NCBI RefSeq assembly: GCF_000014965.1
Contig: NC_008554.1
Coordinates: 4,018,001 to 4,082,000, forward strand
Direction: 5' to 3'
Length of the DNA stretch: 64,000 nt
Source: Syntrophobacter fumaroxidans MPOB
GTDB taxonomy: Bacteria; Desulfobacterota; Syntrophobacteria; Syntrophobacterales; Syntrophobacteraceae
The notes beneath the pieces are model-generated. The model searched no databases and was not told the origin of the DNA. It worked only from the letters and a program-made list of their open reading frames with translations. Below, in pieces: positions 1 to 7,178 of the stretch; within the stretch, counting starts at the first letter, position 1; each line of letters opens with the position of its first letter. The position numbers were made by a program, and so were the translations under genes.

Positions 1-654
1 ACCCTGGAAGGTTACCTCTTTCCGGAAACCTACACTTTCAGCAGACCGATCAACGGCGCTCAGGTCGTGAAAGCCATGGTTCGTCAGTTCTGGCGGCATC
101 TTCCCCCTGATTGGCGGCAGCGCGCGGAAGAGCTCGGGTACAGCCTCAACGACATCGTCATCCTGGCGTCCATGGTGGAAAAGGAGGCGGTCATCGATTC
201 CGAGCGGTCGATCATTGCCGCGGTTTTCTACAACCGATTGAAGCTCAATATGCCGCTGCAAAGCGACCCGACGGCGGTCTACGACCTGCCCGATTTCACC
301 GGGCCCGTCACCGCCGCCCAGCTCAAGCGCCAGAGCCCTTACAACACCTACCTGAAGAAAGGGTTGCCCGTCGGGCCGATATGCAATCCCGGGGCAAAGT
401 CGCTGCGCGCCGCGTTTTATCCCGAGGACGTCCGATACATCTATTTCGTAAGCAATAACGACGGGTCCCATTATTTTTCAGAGACGCTGTCCGAACATCA
501 GAAGGCGGTGACCCGGTACCAGGAGAAGAGGAAGGCGATGCAGGAAGGGGAATCGTCCAATCGAGCGGCGCCTTCCGTCCCGACTGAAGACCGGTCCCCT
601 CAGGCGGCGGACGGCTCGGAGTCCGCCTCAACTACGACGGGTGAGGCGCCCTGA
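1..654 (+). CDS. mltG: Endolytic murein transglycosylase MltG, C-terminal part (5' end outside window)
   Basis: MltG/YceG enzymes cleave nascent peptidoglycan strands at the inner membrane and help terminate glycan chains. The frame is open from base 1, so the membrane anchor and N-terminal part lie upstream and 217 C-terminal residues are visible. Seen: LEGYLFPETY at fragment residues 2-11, LASMVEKEA carrying the family's catalytic glutamate near residue 60, then FYNRL, LQSDPT, SPYNTYLKKGLPVGPICNPG and YIYFVSNNDGSHYFS blocks that follow the family order. The last ~55 residues are a low-complexity Ser/Pro/Glu-rich tail with no recognisable domain. The next gene starts about 105 bases downstream on the same strand. 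The first in-frame start codon in the window (base 67) is internal, not the real start. Confidence 0.93.
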   Translation, partial: TLEGYLFPETYTFSRPINGAQVVKAMVRQFWRHLPPDWRQRAEELGYSLNDIVILASMVEKEAVIDSERSIIAAVFYNRLKLNMPLQSDPTAVYDLPDFTGPVTAAQLKRQSPYNTYLKKGLPVGPICNPGAKSLRAAFYPEDVRYIYFVSNNDGSHYFSETLSEHQKAVTRYQEKRKAMQEGESSNRAAPSVPTEDRSPQAADGSESASTTTGEAP

Positions 655-760
655 GCGGTCCGGAGCCCGGATCGGGGCCGGCGAAAGGATACGGGATTTT
701 GCGGGCAAGGGAGCCCGCTCGTCTGGGAATCTCTATCAGTGCGAAGGGAAGGTCGTCGCG

Positions 761-1576
761 ATGGAATGGAAACCGCACGGCGTTGCGAGTGTTGTCCTTG
801 CCGCGGGCAAGGGCAGCCGTATGCTCGGATACGACGGGAACAAGACTTTGCTGCCGCTTGCTCCCCACGCTTCGATATATTCGGGCGATCGTCCCATCCT
901 GCTCGAAGTGTTGAAGAATCTCCCGGCAGGGCCGAAGGGCATTGTCGTTCATCATTGTGCCGATGAAGTGATCCGGGCTTTGTCGGGGCTGGAAGCCTCC
1001 TTCCTGCATCAACCGGTCACCAACGGTACGGGCGGCGCTCTGCTGGCGGCTGCCCCGTTTCTTGAAACCGTCGGGGAGGAAGCCGTCATCATCACAATGG
1101 GCGATGTGCCCCTGATTCGCCCGAACACCTACGCAAGGCTCGTGGAAGGACTTGGCGTCCACGACCTGGTGGTGCTTGCGTTCATTCCGGCCGACAAGGC
1201 CCAGTACGGAATGCTGGAGATGCGGGAGGGCGAGGTCCTTCGCATCGTGGAGTGGAAATACTGGCACGCGTATCCGGTCGAGGAGCAGGAGCGTTTGCGC
1301 TTCTGCAACGCCGGCGTCTACGCCGTAAGGCGCCGGGGGCTCGTCGAGTACCTCGGGCTTCTCGCCGGGAAGGCTCACGTCGTGAAGAAACGGCGCGGGG
1401 ACTCCTGGGTGACCATCGAGGAGTATTTCCTGACGGACCTGGTCGAGCTCATGAGAGCCGGCGGGCTCTCCATCGGCGTGGCGGAGGCACCGGAAGAGGA
1501 GGTGACGGGGGTGGACACTCCGGAAGCGCTCCAACTGGTGCAGCGAAGGTTCGCGGCACTGGCCGGATCGAAATGA
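761..1576 (+). CDS. GlmU-like nucleotidyltransferase (single domain)
   Basis: Predicted sugar-1-phosphate nucleotidyltransferase of the GlmU N-terminal type. Residues 7-20 (VASVVLAAGKGSRM) form the nucleotide-binding signature; NGTGGALLAA and TMGDVPLI match the pyrophosphorylase uridine- and metal-binding segments, and EYFLTDLVELM near residue 225 mirrors the GlmU EYYLTD motif. At 271 aa it lacks the left-handed beta-helix acetyltransferase half of GlmU, so it probably only activates a sugar phosphate. The frame is open from base 641, but the ATG at 761 is preferred: it has an AAGG-containing ribosome site about 9 bases upstream and the homologous region begins just after it. Substrate cannot be read from the sequence. 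Could belong to cell-wall or glycan precursor synthesis. Confidence 0.8.
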   Translation: MEWKPHGVASVVLAAGKGSRMLGYDGNKTLLPLAPHASIYSGDRPILLEVLKNLPAGPKGIVVHHCADEVIRALSGLEASFLHQPVTNGTGGALLAAAPFLETVGEEAVIITMGDVPLIRPNTYARLVEGLGVHDLVVLAFIPADKAQYGMLEMREGEVLRIVEWKYWHAYPVEEQERLRFCNAGVYAVRRRGLVEYLGLLAGKAHVVKKRRGDSWVTIEEYFLTDLVELMRAGGLSIGVAEAPEEEVTGVDTPEALQLVQRRFAALAGSK

Positions 1577-1679
1577 TGCCCCGGCGGATCGAGCAATGCG
1601 AGAGCGCTCCGCCTTCATCGGAAAAAGCGTAAACCGGGTGGAAGCGCCTTTCTCTGAAGCACGGCATTCCGGGTGGGTC

Positions 1680-2468
1680 CTATCCCGTGAATGAAACCTT
1701 CGTCCAGTATCGCCCGTTTTCTGCAACCACCTCTACGGCAATGCCGAAGGTTTCGCTCAGAAGCTCCGATCTCAAAATCTCTTCCTTTGTTCCGGATGCC
1801 AGGCGGCGGCCGTCTTTCAAGAGGAACACATGCGTGAAGGCCGGCATGATCTCCTGGAGGTGATGCGTGACGAGGACCATGCAGGGGGCATCCGGGGCTT
1901 CGCCGAGGGCCTGGAGCGTCCGGAGCAGCTGTTCCCTGGACACCAGGTCCAGGCCGGCGCACGGTTCATCGAGGATGAGCAGCTGAGGGCGGTGGATCAT
2001 GGCTCGGGCGATGAGCAGCCGCTGCTTTTCTCCCTGAGACAGGACCCCGTACGGGAGATCGATGATTCTCTCACAGCCCAGCCGTTTCGCAAGCTCGCGT
2101 GCTTTCCGATAGTCGTCTTCGGCAGGAGTCTGGAAGATGCCGATGGACGCGAACTTGCCGCTGACGATCAGGTCCAGGGGGGCTTGACCGGAAGGGATCT
2201 GGGCTTCGAGGAAGGAACCGACCCATCCGATTTTCATTCTCAATTCACGCAGATCCGTCTGACCGAATCGTTCTCCGAGGACGGTTATCCGGCCTTGCGT
2301 GGGCCACAGGTACCCCGCCAGAAGGCGAAGGAGCGTGGTTTTCCCCGAGCCGTTCGCCCCGAGAACGACCCAGTTGTCCCCGGGGGAAATGTTCCAGTCG
2401 ATGCCGTCCAGGATCGTCCGGCGGCTTCGCACAAAGGACACTTCATTGAGTGAAATCCATTCATCCAT
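1680..2468 (-). CDS. ABC transporter-type ATP-binding protein (YlmA-like)
   Basis: Stand-alone ABC ATPase of 262 aa. Walker A GANGSGKT is at residues 37-44, the signature is the variant LSQGEKQR, Walker B is LLILDEP, followed by the D-loop and an H-loop histidine in LVTHHLQE. The N-terminal layout (GDNWVVLGANGSGKT) and size resemble the YlmA/ModF-like group of uncharacterised ATPases rather than MlaF. No permease gene is adjacent. It is the last gene of a minus-strand run mlaC-radC-quinone oxidoreductase-ABC, 71 bases after its neighbour. The ribosome site is weak. Transported substrate, if any, is unknown. Confidence 0.85.
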   Translation of the reverse strand: MDEWISLNEVSFVRSRRTILDGIDWNISPGDNWVVLGANGSGKTTLLRLLAGYLWPTQGRITVLGERFGQTDLRELRMKIGWVGSFLEAQIPSGQAPLDLIVSGKFASIGIFQTPAEDDYRKARELAKRLGCERIIDLPYGVLSQGEKQRLLIARAMIHRPQLLILDEPCAGLDLVSREQLLRTLQALGEAPDAPCMVLVTHHLQEIMPAFTHVFLLKDGRRLASGTKEEILRSELLSETFGIAVEVVAENGRYWTKVSFTG

Positions 2469-2539
2469 ATGGGTTCATCGTTTTCCGGCCGTCGAGACCG
2501 TGTGAACTCCCGACGGGATGCGTCGGCGTTCCCGCCCGC

Positions 2540-3541
2540 TCACCAGGTGAGGACGAGCTTTCCGAAGTGTTCGCCCGCAAGCATATATTGGTGGGCCTCC
2601 TCGACTTTGTCGATCGGGAAGACGCGGTCCACCACCGGACGGACCTTGCCCGACTCCAGGAGGGGCAGGACCCAGTCGGTGAACGCCCGAACGAGGGCGG
2701 CCTTTTCCTTGTCGGACTGGCTCCTCAGGACGGACCCGATGATGCGCAGCCGCTTGGTGAGCACGACGGGCAGTTGAATCTCCGTCCTGGTTCCGCCCAT
2801 CAGCCCGATCAGCACGAGACGGCCCCGCGTCTTCAGGATGCGCAGGTGCTTTTCCAGGTAGGATGCCCCTATCCAGTCGAGGATCACATCGACTCCGCGC
2901 CCTTCCGTAAGTTCCAGCACCTCGGCCGCGAAATCCTGCTCCTTGTAATTGATGCCGTGCGCGGCCCCCAATTCCAGGCAGCGCTGCAATTTGTCCTCGC
3001 TTCCGGCCGTGACGATCACCCGGACCGCGGCCGCCCGTGCCAGCTGTATCGCGGCGGTTCCGACTCCGCTGCCCCCGCCGTGGATGAGAAGGGTTTCCCC
3101 GCTTTCGATCATCGCCTCGAGGAAAATGTTGAGAAAAGCCGTGAAGAATACCTCGGCCGCCGCTGCCGCGTCGACGAAGCTCAGGTTGGCGGGAATGGGC
3201 ACCAGGTGTGCGGCGGGGACCGCCACGTAGCGGCCGTAGCCGCCTCCTGCGGTTATGCCGAAAACCTTGGCCCAGGGTTCCCAGCCTTCCACGTTCGATC
3301 CCACTTCGGTGATGGTGCCGGCAAAGTCGAGCCCCATGATCGAGGAAGCGCCCAGGGGAGGCGGGTAGAGGCCGCGTCTCTGGAGCAGGTCGGCACGGTT
3401 GACGGAACACGCGTGGACCTGGACGATCACCTCATCCTGCTTCACCTGGGGCAGCGGCACCTCCTCGATGGAAAGCTCGTTCCAATCGCCTTTCTTCCCT
3501 GTTTCGCGAACCACGACGGCGGGCATCCGCTGCTTGTTCAT
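2540..3541 (-). CDS. Zinc-less alcohol dehydrogenase family, NAD(P)H:quinone oxidoreductase-like
   Basis: Medium-chain dehydrogenase/reductase of 333 aa, quinone oxidoreductase branch. Seen: N-terminal GroES-like part with NRADLLQRRGLYPPP and GLDFAGTITEVG, then the Rossmann part with LLIHGGGSGVGTAAIQLA near residues 145-162 and GLMGGTRTEIQ, and the terminal HFGKLVLTW. The catalytic-zinc cysteine and histidine ligands of true alcohol dehydrogenases are absent, as expected for this branch. The frame extends upstream to 3841, but that part overlaps radC; the ATG at 3541 overlaps the radC stop by four bases (ATGA), which argues for translational coupling. Likely reduces quinones or enones with NAD(P)H in the cytoplasm. 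Confidence 0.88.
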   Translation of the reverse strand: MNKQRMPAVVVRETGKKGDWNELSIEEVPLPQVKQDEVIVQVHACSVNRADLLQRRGLYPPPLGASSIMGLDFAGTITEVGSNVEGWEPWAKVFGITAGGGYGRYVAVPAAHLVPIPANLSFVDAAAAAEVFFTAFLNIFLEAMIESGETLLIHGGGSGVGTAAIQLARAAAVRVIVTAGSEDKLQRCLELGAAHGINYKEQDFAAEVLELTEGRGVDVILDWIGASYLEKHLRILKTRGRLVLIGLMGGTRTEIQLPVVLTKRLRIIGSVLRSQSDKEKAALVRAFTDWVLPLLESGKVRPVVDRVFPIDKVEEAHQYMLAGEHFGKLVLTW

Positions 3542-4215
3542 TCCAGTCCTCCGTGTTCGGCAAAGGAGTAATACCGCGGGCCGGCAATGATGATATGATC
3601 GTGCACGATGATGTCCAGGTCGTTGAGAATTCGTTTCAGTCTGCGCGTGAGTTGCTGGTCGGCGGCGGACGGGTTCGGATCTCCCCCCGGATGGTTGTGG
3701 GCCAGGATCACCGCGGTGGCACGATGTTTCAGGCTTGCTTCCACCACGAGCCGCGGGAAAACCGCGGTTCGATTGACACTCCCGCGCTGAATCTCCTCCA
3801 TCTGGATCAGGTCGTTGGTGCTGTTCAGCGCCAGGATGCAAAACTTTTCACTGCGTTCCGTGCACAGCAACGCGGACAGGTAGGACACCGCCCCGCGGGT
3901 GGAATTGAAAGTCTCCTCCCGGTGCCAGCGACTTTCCCGGTAACGTGTGAAAAGCTCGGGAAGGATGCTGAGCAGGGCGGCGGCATTCGGGCCGATTCCC
4001 GGCACGTTCCGGAGAACGGCCGGAGGGGCGTCCAGGACGGCCGCAAGACTTCCGAACCTGGACAGAAGGTCCTTGGCGAGCGGTTTTACGTCCCTCCTGG
4101 GGATGGCGTAGGACAGCAGCAGTTCCAACACTTCATGGTCATGGAATCCGCTCAATCCGCTTCGCCCGAAGCGCTCTCGAAGGCGTGCCCGGTGTCCCTC
4201 GTTTCCGCTTCCCAT
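3538..4215 (-). CDS. radC: RadC family protein (JAB/MPN-type putative metalloprotein)
   Basis: 225 aa, full length for the RadC/UPF0758 family. The N-terminal third carries a helix-hairpin-helix-like segment (LRNVPGIGPNAAALLSI); the C-terminal two thirds form the JAB/MPN-like domain with the metal-binding signature HNHPGGDPNPSAAD near residues 170-183 and the preceding ALNSTNDLI. Despite the historical name, a DNA repair role is not established for this family. It sits 38 bases downstream of mlaC and overlaps the next gene by four bases, all on the minus strand. Confidence 0.93.
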   Translation of the reverse strand: MGSGNEGHRARLRERFGRSGLSGFHDHEVLELLLSYAIPRRDVKPLAKDLLSRFGSLAAVLDAPPAVLRNVPGIGPNAAALLSILPELFTRYRESRWHREETFNSTRGAVSYLSALLCTERSEKFCILALNSTNDLIQMEEIQRGSVNRTAVFPRLVVEASLKHRATAVILAHNHPGGDPNPSAADQQLTRRLKRILNDLDIIVHDHIIIAGPRYYSFAEHGGLE

Positions 4216-4254
4216 CAGGCTGTCCCATCCGCTTGCTCGGGCTCATCCGCGCGC

Positions 4255-4890
4255 TCAGGATCGGCCCATCTCGTTAACCTTCTGACGCATTCGCCTCAAG
4301 AGACCGTCGAACGATTCATTGCCAAGGATGGAAGCGAATTGGCTGCGGTAGTTGTCGACAAGGCTGATCCCCTCGACGATGACATCGTAGACCTGCCATT
4401 CCCCGTTCTCGAAGCGCAGACGGTAGTCGACCTTGACGTCGGTGTTCTTGTACCCCTGGATGCGGGTCTTGACGACGGCATAGTCTCCGTCGATACTCTC
4501 CTTGTCGTAGGCAAACTTCTCGTTCGAGCCGGTATAGCTTTCAACCTTGTCGATGTATGTATTGAAAAGCATGTCCTTGAAAAGGCGGACGAACTCCGCC
4601 TGCTTTTCGGCCGGCTGGTCGCGCCACAACCGTCCCAGGGAGCGCCTGGCCATTTCGTGGAAGTTGAAGTACCTGTCCACGATGACCATGATTTCCGCTC
4701 TGCGCTGGCGAACGGAAGGCGCCTGTCCGGACCGGGAACTCCTCAGTATCTGCAAGGCCTGTTCGGTTCCGGCCTTGATGACCGAAATCGGAGGGTTGGC
4801 GGCGGCGGCGGCCCGTATCGGGATCGTGAGAGAAAACAACCACAGCAGCAAACCTGTCCAGAGAATCCCTTTGATCGCTTTAAGCAGCAT
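4255..4890 (-). CDS. mlaC: MlaC/Ttg2D family periplasmic phospholipid-binding protein
   Basis: Periplasmic shuttle of the Mla system, which returns phospholipids from the outer to the inner membrane. 211 aa with a signal peptide at residues 1-28 (MLLKAIKGIL..., hydrophobic WTGLLLWLFSLTI, Ala-rich cleavage region). The mature part shows ARRSLGRLWRDQPAEKQAEFVRLFKDML, VKTRIQGYKNTDVKVDYRL, and GISLVDNYRSQFASIL near the C terminus, the usual MlaC blocks. The frame reaches 4953, but the ATG at 4890 is preceded by AGGAGA at good spacing and starts the signal peptide. No mlaDEF or mlaA is nearby, so this copy is detached from the other Mla genes; it heads the minus-strand mlaC-radC run. Confidence 0.9.
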   Translation of the reverse strand: MLLKAIKGILWTGLLLWLFSLTIPIRAAAAANPPISVIKAGTEQALQILRSSRSGQAPSVRQRRAEIMVIVDRYFNFHEMARRSLGRLWRDQPAEKQAEFVRLFKDMLFNTYIDKVESYTGSNEKFAYDKESIDGDYAVVKTRIQGYKNTDVKVDYRLRFENGEWQVYDVIVEGISLVDNYRSQFASILGNESFDGLLRRMRQKVNEMGRS

Positions 4891-5369
4891 TATGTCTTCT
4901 CCTGTGCTTTCTACTTCCGGGGCATAGGCGGGAGTATCCGGCCCTTCGAACAATTTTCCATACTATCAGTAAGTGAGGATCGGCAGAAAGTTCTTTTTGT
5001 TGGACGCGAAGAAATTTAATGAACCCGTGCAAATGCGTCAGTTTCTCCGGCCGGACCCGGTTCGACGGGGACCGCGCATCGCCCGATGCCGGCCTTCCTT
5101 ATTCCGCTCTCCCATGCCTGAATCGGCGAGTCTTTCGTTTACCGTCAAAAAATAATTATGCTATAAGGCTTGTCTGTGATTTGGACGACGGCTTGTGGAC
5201 GCAGCCGACATCATGTGCTTCTCCCGCGTAAACGGTCATGTGAAGTGGAAGCCGGCCCTGTTGATGGTGTGCGCGGTCGTTGTCCGATAATCGACCGTTC
5301 CCGGTGGAGCGACCGTTTTGAAGCAGGTGCGGTGAAACGCGGGGCCGGCGATCTGAAAGGAGCGCGTTC
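4891..5369. other. Divergent intergenic region mlaC / fabD
   Basis: About 480 bases between divergent genes. No supported ORF. It becomes AT-rich around 5138-5167, where a candidate promoter reads toward fabD (separate entry). A rightward ribosome site AAAGGAG lies just before fabD. I see no RNA gene. Confidence 0.6.
5138..5167 (+). promoter_or_regulatory. Candidate sigma-70 promoter upstream of fabD
   Basis: TTTACC at 5138-5143, an 18-base AT-rich spacer, and TATAAG at 5162-5167. The -35 box is a modest match and the leader to fabD would be about 195 bases, so this is a candidate only. Confidence 0.35.
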
Positions 5370-6290
5370 ATGAAGGATTGGGTTTTTCTCTTCCCCGGCC
5401 AGGGTTCCCAGTATGTGGGCATGGGGCGGGAGTTCTACGAAAATTACAGCGAGGTCCGGGAGTTGTTCTCACAGGCGGGCGAGATCCTCGAGATGGACAT
5501 CGCGAAGCTGTGTTTTGAAGGACCGGAGGAAATCCTGGTGCTGACGGACAACGTTCAGCCCGCCGTTACCGTTGTGAACCTGGCCTGTTTTACCGTGCTG
5601 CAGCTTCATGAAATCTATCCGATGGCCGCGGCCGGTCACAGCCTCGGAGAGTACAGCGCCCTCTTTGTCGCCGGAGTGCTCGATCTCAAGGATGTCTTGA
5701 ATCTCGTCAGACGGCGCGGCATTTTCATGCAGGAAGCCGCGGATGAGGAGCCGGGGTCGATGGCGGCCATCATGGACCTCGATCAGGGCAAGCTCAAAGA
5801 GATCTGCGATACCTGCGGAGTCGAGGTGGCCAACGTCAATTGCGCCGAACAGACCATCATCACCGGGCACGTGGACCCCGTGGAGCGGGCGATTTCCCTG
5901 AGCACGGAAGCCGGCGCGAAGATGTGCGTGAAACTGAACGTGAGCGGTCCATGGCACAGCCGCTGCATGACGTCGGCCCGTAACAGGTTTGAACCTCATG
6001 TGCGCCGGTGCACGTTCCACGACCCTCAGATCCCGGTCATCAACAACGTGGATGCCGCTCCGCTCCAAAGCGCCCAGGAGGCTCCCGGGAAACTGATCGA
6101 CCAGATCTGCAGCCCGGTGCTCTGGCAACAGTCGATGGAAAGCCTCATCGCCGCGGGGCATGACCACTTCGTCGAGGTGGGTCCCAAGAAAGTACTGCGG
6201 GGCCTGATGCGCCGCATCAACCGCAACGTCAAGGCGCTCAACGTCGAGGACTCGGCAAGCCTGGCCGCTTTTCTGCAAGCCAACCGGTAA
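5370..6290 (+). CDS. fabD: Malonyl-CoA:acyl carrier protein transacylase
   Basis: Moves malonyl groups from CoA to acyl carrier protein for fatty-acid synthesis in the cytoplasm. 306 aa, normal length. The nucleophile is Ser91 in AAGHSLGEYSA, the oxyanion glutamine lies in FPGQGSQ (residues 8-14), and the catalytic histidine is in SGPWHS near residue 200; VEVGPKKVLRGL closes the domain. The GHSLGEYSAL context and the lack of other domains indicate a discrete FabD rather than part of a polyketide synthase. The ATG at 5370 has a strong AAAGGAG site. It stands alone here, without fabH, fabG or acpP beside it. Confidence 0.93.
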   Translation: MKDWVFLFPGQGSQYVGMGREFYENYSEVRELFSQAGEILEMDIAKLCFEGPEEILVLTDNVQPAVTVVNLACFTVLQLHEIYPMAAAGHSLGEYSALFVAGVLDLKDVLNLVRRRGIFMQEAADEEPGSMAAIMDLDQGKLKEICDTCGVEVANVNCAEQTIITGHVDPVERAISLSTEAGAKMCVKLNVSGPWHSRCMTSARNRFEPHVRRCTFHDPQIPVINNVDAAPLQSAQEAPGKLIDQICSPVLWQQSMESLIAAGHDHFVEVGPKKVLRGLMRRINRNVKALNVEDSASLAAFLQANR

Positions 6291-6430
6291 GACAAGCCGC
6301 GGGTCACGACCCGACGAGGCGTTTATTCCGTTTACAACGCACTCATGCCCGACGGGCGGTGTGGAAACAGGCGTGAACGAACACCGGAACGCCTCCGTTC
6401 CCACGGGGTGTGCTCGGGTTGCGTGTTGAT

Positions 6431-6955
6431 TCAGCGTTGTTTCGGACTCGGCGGCGGTTCGAACGCCATCTGCCGCGCGAGGCGCTCGCGACGCGCGTTG
6501 TTCGGTTCGGTCACCTTTCCAAAACGCAGGCAATGAGTCACGCACTTGGTGACGCAGGCCGGCTTCAGCCCACGGTCCACCCGGTCCATGCAGTAGTCGC
6601 ACTTGACCACTTTTTTCGTCGCGGGGTTCCACTGGGGAGCTCCCCAGGGGCAGGCGGAGATGCACCTTTTGCATCCCACGCACAGGGAGGGTTCCACGTA
6701 GACGATACCGTCGAACGGCCTCTTGCGCATGGCGCCGGTGGGACAGACAGGCACGCACCACGGGACTTCGCAATGAAAACAGGGCATGAAAACGAATGCC
6801 GTCCTGGGCAGGTTGCCGACCATCCTGGGCCCCACCTCAACGATCTGGGTGAGCCGCGGCCCAACGGGAAGACCGTGGCTGACCTTGCAGTGCACTTCAC
6901 AGCTCATGCACCCGATGCATTTGTCCTGGTCCTGGTGCAGGTAATACTGACTCAT
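6431..6955 (-). CDS. Four-cluster 4Fe-4S ferredoxin subunit of a molybdoenzyme (DmsB/NrfC-like)
   Basis: Electron-transfer subunit of 174 aa. Four cysteine sets can be read: CIGCMSCEVHC near residues 13-23, CFHCEVPWCVPVC near 59-71, CVGCKRCISAC near 92-102 with CP following, and CDYCMDRVDRGLKPACVTKC near 118-137, the layout that binds four [4Fe-4S] clusters in the DmsB/PsrB/NrfC family. No signal peptide is present. It lies 223 bases downstream of the molybdopterin oxidoreductase on the same strand and is its probable redox partner. The C terminus is Pro-rich. No NrfD/DmsC-type membrane anchor follows, so the pair is probably soluble or uses an anchor encoded elsewhere. Confidence 0.9.
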   Translation of the reverse strand: MSQYYLHQDQDKCIGCMSCEVHCKVSHGLPVGPRLTQIVEVGPRMVGNLPRTAFVFMPCFHCEVPWCVPVCPTGAMRKRPFDGIVYVEPSLCVGCKRCISACPWGAPQWNPATKKVVKCDYCMDRVDRGLKPACVTKCVTHCLRFGKVTEPNNARRERLARQMAFEPPPSPKQR

Positions 6956-7178
6956 TGCTCATCCTTTCATGCGCCGGCCGGCATGTAATGTTGCAGCCTG
7001 GTGTCGCGCGGAACGAAGCGGGGCATTACGCGGACCGTTGCAGTCCAGGATTGCTCGCGATCATTCCGGGTGACAACCGGTTATCGACGGCCCGGCCCGA
7101 GCGCTCGCCGCCCGGGGAAAACAAATCTCCGAGCCGGTCCGTGTCCGATACCTCCGCTCGACCCGGCGTCCGCTTTTT

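Noticed and set aside
1680-2468. ABC ATPase as MlaF because it lies near mlaC
   Set aside because: N-terminal and loop features resemble the YlmA-type ATPases and no mlaD or mlaE gene is adjacent.
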